Positions 17,124-23,280 of a stretch of 44,307 nucleotides of DNA are shown piece after piece; position 1 is the first letter of the stretch; the number at the start of each line of letters is the position of its first letter. Position numbers and translations under genes: made by a program. Below the pieces are notes generated by a model, which was not told the DNA's origin, made no database searches, and was given only the letters and a program-made list of their open reading frames with translations. This DNA comes from Candidatus Babelota bacterium. GTDB taxonomy: Bacteria; Babelota; Babeliae; Babelales; Babelaceae. The stretch lies in assembly GCA_003165355.1 (NCBI GenBank), contig PLTG01000066.1:519-44825 (forward strand), read 5' to 3'.

Positions 17124-18533
17124 CTATGCGCATCCGAGCGCTTGAGAGCCATTGGGATGCTTCGCTTTAAACTCAGGTGAACAGCATCGCTTATTAAGAT
17201 CCTTCTTAATATCAGGCGTTACAAGCGATAAAAATCTTCCGCCAGCGCCAACCACATTCATGCAAAACTTTTTATTCTCATCAGGACTTAACGTCTTATT
17301 AGGTTCTGCCGGTCTGCTTGCACATGCCAGCGCACGGGTAGCATTAGGGTGTAGTGTTTTAAAGGCATCAAATGGGCAGCACGTTTTAGCGATATCATTT
17401 TTCTGCTCGTCGGGTAATAGCCCCATAGTGGCGCCAAGCTTGCCAATAGCGCGATTGCACAACTCAAGCTGTGCAGATTTAATGGTTCTATCAACGAGAG
17501 GCATTGTATCGATAAATTCAAATTTATAAAAATTATTAAAGAGCGTGCGCGCGTCGTCGCTTATTTTATTTTCATCCTGTTCAGGAGCAGTGTACGTAAA
17601 ATTTTCCCAATTTGGCCAGAGGCTATCGGTAGAGGCGCCCGTTAGTGGGCTTACTTTTGTGGAATCATATTTTTTTATCGCTACAATTTTATCGACGGTG
17701 GAATTTTTTGGCGCGATATTGGCAACTAAGTTTCTATTTTTTGTATAGCTTTGTTTTATTTTTGCGCATAATTGTAAAATATGATCGTCAATAACTTGAG
17801 TATAGAGCGTGGAATGGTCCGGTTCTTGGCCATTAAGTAACAGACGTGTATTGTATAGATTGATACCGGTAATCGGGCCATAGCGCCGTTTGAAATCGTT
17901 GCTCAGTGCCCCGGATGTTTGGACCATATCGAGCATTGAGTAAAATAAAAATAGATTTTTTATATTTTTTGGCAGATATGCATCAGTTTCGGTACCCTTT
18001 TTTTTGTTTTGGTCATAACGCAAAACAGGTGTTGCTAAAAAGATAGCGTAATCGATAGGAGTCGTTATAAAATTACTGGCGACTGCGGTTACATTTCCAC
18101 CGTGGCTATGGGCAATAACTATAGTTGCCGGCTGTATGCCCTGCTGGCCGCATTGTTGCATAATCTCATTAAGCCCCTGGCCAAGATTTTTACCCCCTGT
18201 TATACGTGCTGAATCACTATTCTCCCCCGTCCAGCCAAAACTTAGACGAATGGGCTGGGTGGCATCGTATCGACTATCACCAAAAAAGCCGGCTGGGATA
18301 GCGTCATTATTAAAGACAATGCCATTAAGGAAATCTTCAGATTTTTGAAATGTTCCATGAACTAATATTAAAAATACGGGCGTTTTTGACGCAAATTCTA
18401 TTTTTCTCAAGGTGCAGTTTTTGGTGCTTGCCACCTCTTTAGCATCACAAAAGCCCTGCGGCAAATTAATGACAAAGCTGTTTAATGAAAAAGTGATGAG
18501 CGCAATGGCCCAGAAAATAATTTTTGTATTCAT
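17124..18533 (-). CDS. Exported alpha/beta hydrolase with duplicated Cys-rich C-terminal repeat
   Basis: A 469-residue protein with a signal peptide (about 1-20). The hydrolase part has the oxyanion-hole HG in LILVHGTF (H59-G60), a FGWTGENSDSAR block and the nucleophile elbow AHSHGGN with Ser143, as in serine lipases/esterases. The tail holds two copies of a roughly 46-residue unit (359-405 and 424-469), each starting with Cys, with a central CC pair, a K-x2-HPN motif and an AL-x-CA end. The cysteines suggest disulfides outside the cytoplasm. Its substrate is unknown. A second exported hydrolase with the same blocks is encoded at 41046-42317. SD GAGAGGA precedes the start. Confidence 0.8.
   Translation of the reverse strand: MNTKIIFWAIALITFSLNSFVINLPQGFCDAKEVASTKNCTLRKIEFASKTPVFLILVHGTFQKSEDFLNGIVFNNDAIPAGFFGDSRYDATQPIRLSFGWTGENSDSARITGGKNLGQGLNEIMQQCGQQGIQPATIVIAHSHGGNVTAVASNFITTPIDYAIFLATPVLRYDQNKKKGTETDAYLPKNIKNLFLFYSMLDMVQTSGALSNDFKRRYGPITGINLYNTRLLLNGQEPDHSTLYTQVIDDHILQLCAKIKQSYTKNRNLVANIAPKNSTVDKIVAIKKYDSTKVSPLTGASTDSLWPNWENFTYTAPEQDENKISDDARTLFNNFYKFEFIDTMPLVDRTIKSAQLELCNRAIGKLGATMGLLPDEQKNDIAKTCCPFDAFKTLHPNATRALACASRPAEPNKTLSPDENKKFCMNVVGAGGRFLSLVTPDIKKDLNKRCCSPEFKAKHPNGSQALGCA
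17127..17459 (-). repeat. Tandem 46-residue cysteine repeat (coding)
   Basis: Codons 359-405 and 424-469 of the exported hydrolase encode two related units separated by 18 residues. Shared positions include Cys at unit position 1, Gly near 6 and 9, a helix with Asp/Lys, CC at 27-28, a Phe-Lys and His-Pro-Asn motif, and Ala-Leu-x-Cys-Ala at the end. This looks like duplication of a small disulfide-bonded domain. Confidence 0.75.
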
Positions 18534-18556
18534 ACTATATCCTCTCTTTGTTATTA

Positions 18557-18586
18557 ATTATATACTTGTTAATTTTTATCAAGCAA
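18557..18586 (-). promoter_or_regulatory. Putative promoter of the exported hydrolase
   Basis: On the minus strand, TTGCTT (18586-18581) and TATAAT (18562-18557) are separated by 18 bp; an overlapping TATATA gives 16 bp. It lies about 25 nt before the ATG at 18533 in a very AT-rich divergent region. Confidence 0.4.
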
Positions 18587-18633
18587 GAAAAAATTAATAA
18601 TTTGAGTAAAGTCTCTTTATAGTCGCGATTTTA

Positions 18634-18662
18634 TTGATAAAACTTTTGTTTTATTATATATT
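18634..18662 (+). promoter_or_regulatory. Putative promoter of the GT14-like gene
   Basis: TTGATA (18634-18639) and TATATT (18657-18662) with an ideal 17-bp spacer, 33 nt before the ATG at 18696. The region is divergent with the hydrolase promoter. Confidence 0.5.
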
Positions 18663-18695
18663 TGAATTGTAAGTTATTTTTAAAAAAAGAGTACC

Positions 18696-19574
18696 ATGAA
18701 AATTTTGCCTTCAAGAATATATATAAAATTAATGCCTTTAATAAGCATTCTATTATTCGGAACATCACTTTATGCTGAAAAGATAGCGTTCCTTTTTCTG
18801 GTCAGAAAGAATATATTCCATGAAAACTATTGGCAAGATTTTATCGATACAGGCCGCGATAAAATATCGGTCTATATTCATTCTAAAGATGGCGTTTCAT
18901 CCAATTCACCCTTTAAAAAATATGAACTAGGCGATACAGTGCCAACAACCTGGGCGAATTCGCTCAAAGCGGAGATTGAGCTTTTAAAGCAGGCGCTTAA
19001 AGACGAGACCAATACAAAGTTTATCTTTGCATCAGAAAGTACGTTGCCGTTTAAAGACATTCCGGCACTCCACGCGCGTGCCATGCAGACAGATAAGAGT
19101 ATCTTCTTTTATGAACCGAGCCCGCATTCTGACCCAGACAATATCTGCTATGAAAAAAGAAACCTAGCAGAGATCCCCGCCGAGCACCGTTATAAAAATA
19201 CACAGTGGGTGGTGCTCTCACGAAAACATGCGCAGCTGATGGTAGAAAATGCTAATAACTATGTCGATATTATCAGTAAGTATGAGGCAGATAACGAACT
19301 CTACCCGGCAACATTTTTGGCATCGCAACAACTTTTGGACGAGATAGAACCCGTCGATATTACCTATGTAAATTGGGACCGTGGTGGCCCGTTCTGTTTT
19401 ACCAACCTCTATAAAAATGACCAATATGCTTTAGCCCACCAAGCGATACGGGATGGATATTTTTTTGGTCGAAAGTTTGCGGAGTATATGGACCTTTCAC
19501 CGCTTGATGTTGCACTTTCGTATCGCAAAAAAGAGCCTGCTAAGGGTCTCATTGAAAAATGGTTGTTAGGTTAA
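18696..19574 (+). CDS. Core-2/I-branching (GT14-like) glycosyltransferase with signal sequence
   Basis: A 292-residue protein that resembles the Branch/GT14 glycosyltransferase family (beta-1,6-N-acetylglucosaminyl- or xylosyltransferases), most like the plant GT14-like (DUF266) group. Blocks in order are KIAFLFLVRKN (29-39), ISVYIHSKDG (57-66), KFIFASESTLPF (108-119, matching the plant SESCIPL), WVVLSRKHAQLMV (171-183), ELYPATFL (201-208) and TYVNWDRGGPF (223-233). Residues 1-27 look like a signal peptide or signal anchor, so the enzyme may act outside the cytoplasm. The donor and acceptor are unknown. The gene is flanked by other accessory genes and has its own promoter; transfer from a eukaryotic host is a possible origin. 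Confidence 0.8.
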   Translation: MKILPSRIYIKLMPLISILLFGTSLYAEKIAFLFLVRKNIFHENYWQDFIDTGRDKISVYIHSKDGVSSNSPFKKYELGDTVPTTWANSLKAEIELLKQALKDETNTKFIFASESTLPFKDIPALHARAMQTDKSIFFYEPSPHSDPDNICYEKRNLAEIPAEHRYKNTQWVVLSRKHAQLMVENANNYVDIISKYEADNELYPATFLASQQLLDEIEPVDITYVNWDRGGPFCFTNLYKNDQYALAHQAIRDGYFFGRKFAEYMDLSPLDVALSYRKKEPAKGLIEKWLLG

Positions 19575-19618
19575 TTTCTACTCAGATAAATTTTTTAACG
19601 ATTAGTTATAATTCTCAT

Positions 19619-20236
19619 ATGGAAAAAAATATTTTGTCAGATCGAGAGAAAAGTAAATTAAATTTAGGCATCTTTGCTTTTACCACAGGGCTGCTGCCAA
19701 TGCTCACGTTCACACCGTTGATCGTTCTCAGCCTATTTCACCAATCTGTATCTATGTTGGGGTACCAAATTATCACCGGCTGCTTTTATACGGCACTTTT
19801 TCTCACGCCAATTATTGTTGGATACTACTACAAAATTAAGCCCCTTATTTATAGCACGCTGGTACCCCTTTTATTTTTTGTGACTTTCTTATTCTGTGCA
19901 ACATATGAGCGGGAAAATAATATTGGGATATTGATTCTTTTAATACAATCTATTCTGAGCGCACTGGCTCTTGTTTTGGGGTTAGTCTCTATCGCCTGGG
20001 CGCTCTGGAGAATCAGACGCCATAAGCATCTACTTGCTCGATTTATTTTCGTATTTTTGGGAATGTTTTTGAGTGCATTAGTGTTATTGTCCCCACTTTT
20101 TATCCCGTTTGCTTCGGCGACACCATTCATGAAAACTATGTTAAAATTGTTCGTAATAGCAGGATTGAGCGGAATTATTTTGAGCTCATCGGCTTTGATT
20201 TTTTTGGGCTATTACATCTTGCGCAAGCTTTCTTGA
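19619..20236 (+). CDS. Multi-pass membrane protein of unknown function
   Basis: A 205-residue hydrophobic protein with about six transmembrane helices in three hairpins (near 18-40, 47-72, 76-95, 102-130, 142-165 and 172-200) and a short charged cytoplasmic N-terminus (EKNILSDREKSK). No family is recognised. The frame is open back to 19559, overlapping the GT14-like gene, but the ATG at 19619 begins directly before the charged N-terminus and gives a standard topology. It lies 44 nt after the glycosyltransferase, so the two may share a transcript. A 15-bp inverted repeat follows the stop. Confidence 0.6.
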   Translation: MEKNILSDREKSKLNLGIFAFTTGLLPMLTFTPLIVLSLFHQSVSMLGYQIITGCFYTALFLTPIIVGYYYKIKPLIYSTLVPLLFFVTFLFCATYERENNIGILILLIQSILSALALVLGLVSIAWALWRIRRHKHLLARFIFVFLGMFLSALVLLSPLFIPFASATPFMKTMLKLFVIAGLSGIILSSSALIFLGYYILRKLS

Positions 20237-20246
20237 AAATTATTCC

Positions 20247-20291
20247 CATTAAAGAATTGATTGCAAGTTATTGACGATCAATTCTTTAATG
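20247..20291. terminator. Bidirectional terminator-like inverted repeat
   Basis: A perfect 15-bp inverted repeat (20247-20261 / 20277-20291, arms CATTAAAGAATTGAT and its complement) with a 15-nt loop, centred between two convergent genes that stop at 20236 and 20297. The arms are AT-rich and there is no long T-tract, so it could act as a weak two-way terminator or as an RNA-end barrier. Confidence 0.55.
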
Positions 20292-20296
20292 AGCAT

Positions 20297-21103
20297 TCAT
20301 GGAATTTGATCAAGGGAAACCCAATCGCTCAAAATTGCTCGTAACTCTTGTATATAATATCCTGAATTAACATTATACAACTGTAATTCGGGGTCATTTC
20401 TAACAGCGGTCAGATGGTCATCGATCTTCTGTATGCCATCGGCCGTCGAAGGCACTGGAAAGAGCGGTGGGAGAGGATTGGGCCCGGTTGCTCTTGCAAA
20501 AGCCTTGCTGTACTTTTGCTTTACCGTAGCAAACGAATCCCTTATTTTTTTCGAGTAAGGATTAAGATAGGCTCTGTTTCCTCCTTTGCGTATTTCATCA
20601 ATGAGCGCTGAAATCGCTTTAATGAGGGCTTTTTCTTCAGAAGCTTCTGCAGCAGTATAAGATATATTTTTTGTTGATGAGGGTTGAGGAGATATTATTT
20701 GAGCTGGAGGGGTGTAAGTCTGGGGCTTAGCTACTTGTGGCGCTGGTGTGGCAGGGGATTGGCTAGAAGCTCTACGATAATTTGCCCATTCGGCTATGTT
20801 TCGATTTATGTCATTGACCAAGCCATTCGCTTCTTGTGCATATTTAAAAAACTCTGAGTCTTTTGGCTGATTTCCTCCTGTATTCATCTTTTGCCATGAT
20901 GCGGGATATTTTGCTTCTAATACTCGAAGCTGTTCGCCATAAGCAGGGTCTTGGCTAAACACATTTAAATTCTTTTGCGTCTCTTGTAACTCTTGCAAAA
21001 ATTGCCGATCATCTTGTGTTAGCGCACTTTCTGGCCGTGCCGCTTTAGGTAATTTTTCTACTTGATCGGCAAGATCGGTAACTATTTTTTGCGCGCTGTA
21101 CAT
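20297..21103 (-). CDS. Probable exported protein; 5' end interrupted by in-frame TGA
   Basis: The open part from the ATG at 21103 encodes 268 residues with no recognised family: a helical charged N-terminal half (about 1-110), a Pro/Gln/Ser-rich linker (about 112-148) and a helical C-terminal half. This ATG has no ribosome binding site. The same frame continues upstream across one TGA (21166-21164) to an ATG at 21205 with GAGG 8 nt before it, and this upstream part looks like a signal peptide. So either the gene is disrupted, translation restarts internally, the TGA is read through, or the assembly has an error. It converges on the gene ending at 20236. Confidence 0.6.
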   Translation of the reverse strand: MYSAQKIVTDLADQVEKLPKAARPESALTQDDRQFLQELQETQKNLNVFSQDPAYGEQLRVLEAKYPASWQKMNTGGNQPKDSEFFKYAQEANGLVNDINRNIAEWANYRRASSQSPATPAPQVAKPQTYTPPAQIISPQPSSTKNISYTAAEASEEKALIKAISALIDEIRKGGNRAYLNPYSKKIRDSFATVKQKYSKAFARATGPNPLPPLFPVPSTADGIQKIDDHLTAVRNDPELQLYNVNSGYYIQELRAILSDWVSLDQIP

Positions 21104-21205
21104 TAATAAATCTAAACGCGTCGTCGAGTTGATAATAACGGGGGACAGAATTCCTGCGAGAGGTCAAAATAGAAAGAATGATCTTTTTTGTTTTATGAAT
21201 GGCAT
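21104..21205 (-). pseudogene. Interrupted 5' extension encoding a signal peptide
   Basis: In frame with the downstream ORF: ATG 21205 gives MPFIKQKRSFFLF, then TGA at 21166-21164, then PLAGILSPVIINSTTRLDLL running into the downstream Met. A basic start (KQKR) followed by a hydrophobic run across the stop is a typical signal peptide, and GAGG lies 8 nt before the ATG. Other genes here use TGA as a true stop (cdsA, pheT), so genome-wide recoding is unlikely. Confidence 0.55.
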
Positions 21206-21514
21206 AGCACAACCTCTGTATAGAATTTATATAAAAGTTACACTGGAGTATTGTTAAAGAGCAATAAAAATAATTATTTGCCTTCTTGCTGCACGCTAGG
21301 AGCAGTGGCGAGTGCTGTCATGGAGTTTATTCAGAACAAGTCGAAGGGTAAAGATTCGTATAAACGGCCGCTCGTGGTGAGCGAAACGCAGTGGAGTCGA
21401 ATCCATGCGGACGAGTTATCTTTTAAAAAACTTCATAAATTTCTTTACTTCGTACTTACAAAGCATCACTATCATACCAGTGTAATTTTTTCTAATACCG
21501 CAAGGAGAACAAAT
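21206..21514. other. Gap with repeat copy and possible 5' extension of the next ORF
   Basis: About 310 nt without a firm gene. It includes one arm of the 43-bp inverted repeat (21368-21410). A frame beginning with TTG at 21251 is open through to the stop at 21766, but the TTG has a badly spaced GGAG and the frame crosses the repeat. I therefore treat it as non-coding or as an optional extension of the gene at 21515. Confidence 0.5.
21368..21410 (+). repeat. 43-bp repeat, copy A
   Basis: This segment matches the reverse complement of 22087-22129 at 40 of 43 positions by hand count. The first 17 nt can form a stem-loop (CCGCTC-GTGGT-GAGCG/A). The pair is inverted and encloses a small ORF and the GIY-YIG gene. 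Confidence 0.8.
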
Positions 21515-21766
21515 ATGACATTCAGAGTCGACCTATATTTAGGTGCATTTATTGAAGGACTTAATCGAATTGAGCCATTTCAAACTCCCGATGGAAAATT
21601 CGTATTTCGACATGCTATTTTTAAGAGTTTGGTACATCTTGAAGGCGATACGGCTGAACAGGCTAAAAGTCTATTGAAATTACATGTTGGGAATGCGCTT
21701 GAAAGTAAACCCGTCGAAGTAATTGATGATTTTTTTGAGGATTTTTATAGAGGGCTTATAAAATAA
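21515..21766 (+). CDS. Small protein of unknown function
   Basis: An 83-residue product without a recognised family, acidic near the C-terminus (VEVIDDFFEDFYRGLIK) and without a signal peptide. I chose ATG 21515 because AAGGAG lies 7 nt upstream, the best Shine-Dalgarno in this part. The frame is open back to TTG 21251, which would give 171 residues and include the 43-bp repeat. Its 3' end overlaps the antisense tail of the GIY-YIG ORF (21680-21766), and terminator-like hairpins follow at 21761-21791 and 21811-21852. It is flanked by repeats, so recent rearrangement is likely. Confidence 0.55.
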   Translation: MTFRVDLYLGAFIEGLNRIEPFQTPDGKFVFRHAIFKSLVHLEGDTAEQAKSLLKLHVGNALESKPVEVIDDFFEDFYRGLIK

Positions 21767-22069
21767 AAAGAAGCCGTTCTCATTTTTATTTGTTTTTGAA
21801 CCCAATAAAGCCCGAAGAAAGAAAGAAATTAGTATTTCTTTCTTTCTTCGGGTCCATTTTTTGATTTTATGTTCAGCGCAAAAGGCCTCATCGCGCGTAT
21901 GAAATAATTCAGAATAAACTAATTCGACGGGAAGCCGCGCAGCAGTGTATGTTTCATACTGTTTTGACTGATGCTCAGACATTCTTTTTTCAAGATCATC
22001 TGTGTGACCCGTATAATAAGAGCCATCGTTGCATTTTAAAATATAAAGATAAAATTTTTTTTCATTCAT
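21680..22069 (-). CDS. GIY-YIG endonuclease-like protein with odd C-terminal extension
   Basis: The first 75 or so of 129 residues match small single-domain GIY-YIG proteins (UPF0213/YhbQ-like): FYLYILKCNDGSYYTGHTDD (6-25), LEKRMSEHQ, and AFCAEHKIKKWTRRKKEIL (about 62-80) with the conserved Glu. Such proteins are nucleases or DNA-binding domains with often unknown roles. After EIL the frame runs into a perfect 19-bp hairpin and then antisense to the preceding gene, so residues beyond about 80 do not resemble the family. The gene lies inside the 43-bp inverted repeats. Catalysis is plausible because the GIY/YIG elements (YIL and YTG here), Arg and Glu are kept. Confidence 0.82.
   Translation of the reverse strand: MNEKKFYLYILKCNDGSYYTGHTDDLEKRMSEHQSKQYETYTAARLPVELVYSELFHTRDEAFCAEHKIKKWTRRKKEILISFFLRALLGSKTNKNENGFFLFYKPSIKILKKIINYFDGFTFKRIPNM
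21761..21791. terminator. A/T-flanked hairpin after the small ORF
   Basis: AAATAAAAA (21761-21769) pairs with TTTTTATTT (21783-21791) around a small GAA-GCCG-TTC hairpin, followed by GTTTTT. It overlaps the stop of the gene ending at 21766 and fits a Rho-independent terminator. Confidence 0.5.
21811..21852. terminator. Perfect 19-bp hairpin inside the GIY-YIG frame
   Basis: CCCGAAGAAAGAAAGAAAT (21811-21829) is the exact reverse complement of 21834-21852, with a 4-nt TAGT loop. It is 45 nt after the small ORF's stop. On the minus strand it lies within the GIY-YIG frame, where the family homology ends. It may be a two-way terminator that the ORF reads through, or a recently inserted palindrome. 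Confidence 0.65.
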
Positions 22070-22086
22070 AATTTTGGTCTTGCTGG

Positions 22087-22129
22087 CCGCATGGATTCGA
22101 CTTCACTTCGTTCCGCTCACCACGAGCGG
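22087..22129 (-). repeat. 43-bp repeat, copy B (inverted)
   Basis: Reverse complement of copy A (21368-21410) with three mismatches. Its CCGCTCACCACGAGCGG end is a perfect 6-bp stem with a 5-nt loop. It is 17 nt upstream of the GIY-YIG start codon and 27 nt after the antitoxin-like ORF, so it is in their shared leader. Confidence 0.8.
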
Positions 22130-22155
22130 TCTTCGTCATTAATTACAAGGAGACT

Positions 22156-22302
22156 TTAATTGGTCTTTTTAAAATGTTTCATAAAATCGTCGGGCAATGT
22201 ATCAAAATCTTTTTTTATGGTAACTTTGCCTGCCCATGCTCCCGGCTTGCGCGTCTTCTTATGATTATGCATTTTTGTTGTATGTAAATTTGTTCTTTTC
22301 AC
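22156..22302 (-). CDS. 48-residue antitoxin-like small protein (Phd/YefM C-terminal-like)
   Basis: A short ORF starting with GTG at 22302; AAGGGGA ends about 7-8 nt upstream. The product is very basic at the N-terminus (KRTNLHTTKMHNHKKTRKPG) and then reads GAWAGKVTIKKDFDTLPDDF. The motif G-x-W/L-x-GK-x-x-I-x-x-DFD-x-LP-x-x-F resembles the toxin-binding C-terminal tail of Phd/YefM-type antitoxins. No DNA-binding N-domain and no toxin gene are adjacent, so it may be a remnant or a stand-alone regulator. It lies 18 nt after the murB stop in the same direction, which suggests read-through from murB. Confidence 0.5.
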   Translation of the reverse strand: MKRTNLHTTKMHNHKKTRKPGAWAGKVTIKKDFDTLPDDFMKHFKKTN

Positions 22303-22320
22303 CGGTCATTCCCCTTTATC

Positions 22321-23280
22321 TTATGTTAATAATGGATATTCAGAAAATCCAAGTAGGCGGCATTCAGGCTGTGGCATGATACCGTAAGCATCGTATACTT
22401 TTTGCTGCATAGTGCGTGCGAGGGCAATTAAGTCGGTGCTGGTTGCCGTGCCATGATTTACTAACATATTAGCATGTTGGTACGAAACGCCGGCTCCGCC
22501 GACAGCAAGCGCACCTTTAACCCCAAGCTTATCAAGATAATAGGCAACATAGATAAGTTTTTTGCCCTGGCTTTCTAATGTCACTTCATGCGGGAAGAAG
22601 TTTCTGAAAAAGCTTCCGCAGGTCCCAGAATTTGGGTAACGTGCCACGCGGTGCCTAATAATCTCTTTTCTTCTGCCGCGTGCATAGGCAACTTCAGTAG
22701 CATCTGCGGCATGCTTAAGTTTAAATGTTGCATCAATAAGATAGTGCTGCTTTTCATGCAGCGTAGAATAGTTGTACCCAAAATTAAACCAGTCACGGTT
22801 AACTTCTAAGATCTGGCCAGTTTGCGCATGAATAACGGTTGCGGCCACTAAAAAATTGCTGAGCAAAAATTCAAAATAGTGGATATTGATAAATACTGAC
22901 CCGCCAACAGTGCCCGGTATCCCACTAAATTCCTCCAGCCCGAGCGCGCCATGTGCTAAGCATTGCTCGATAAGTTCATGCATGTCGACACCCGCTTGAG
23001 CGGTAGCGAGCATATTCGTGTCATCAAGCTGACTAAAAAAAATATCGTTAAGTGAAGGCCGGACAACTAAGCCAGAAATACCAGCATCACTGACAAGTAT
23101 ATTAGCGCCTTGCCCAATAAGCGTTACCGGAAGTTTTTGTTGCTGGGCAAACATAAGTGCATTAGAAAATTCAGCAGCGGTTGTGGGTGCGGCGTAATAT
23201 TCGGCAGCGCCACCCGTTTTAAACCAGTTTTTATCTGCTAAAGGGACATGTTGTTGAATATCAGGGGTTATAAGAGGCAT
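22321..23280 (-). CDS. murB: UDP-N-acetylenolpyruvoylglucosamine reductase MurB
   Basis: MurB reduces UDP-GlcNAc-enolpyruvate to UDP-MurNAc with NADPH and FAD, the second committed step of peptidoglycan synthesis. In 319 residues the FAD-binding blocks NWFKTGGAAEYY (18-29) and GQGANILVSD (56-65), GIPGTVGGSVFIN (120-132), the catalytic Ser in NSGTCGSFFRNF (S223) and the C-terminal acid in PQPECRLLG (E306) are visible. It starts 13 nt before the end of trhO in a different frame, so the two are translationally linked. The downstream neighbour is the small antitoxin-like ORF. Confidence 0.95.
   Translation of the reverse strand: MPLITPDIQQHVPLADKNWFKTGGAAEYYAAPTTAAEFSNALMFAQQQKLPVTLIGQGANILVSDAGISGLVVRPSLNDIFFSQLDDTNMLATAQAGVDMHELIEQCLAHGALGLEEFSGIPGTVGGSVFINIHYFEFLLSNFLVAATVIHAQTGQILEVNRDWFNFGYNYSTLHEKQHYLIDATFKLKHAADATEVAYARGRRKEIIRHRVARYPNSGTCGSFFRNFFPHEVTLESQGKKLIYVAYYLDKLGVKGALAVGGAGVSYQHANMLVNHGTATSTDLIALARTMQQKVYDAYGIMPQPECRLLGFSEYPLLT

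Noticed and set aside
21164-21166. Genome-wide recoding of TGA as an amino acid
   Set aside because: cdsA and pheT end with TGA exactly where their families end, and conserved genes use TGG for tryptophan.
21251-21514. 171-residue version of the small ORF starting with TTG
   Set aside because: Poor ribosome binding site spacing and passage through the 43-bp repeat; ATG 21515 has AAGGAG at ideal distance.
21368-22129. Insertion sequence bounded by the inverted repeats
   Set aside because: No transposase and no target-site duplication seen; the repeat ends look like a REP-type hairpin. Kept only as a hypothesis in the findings.
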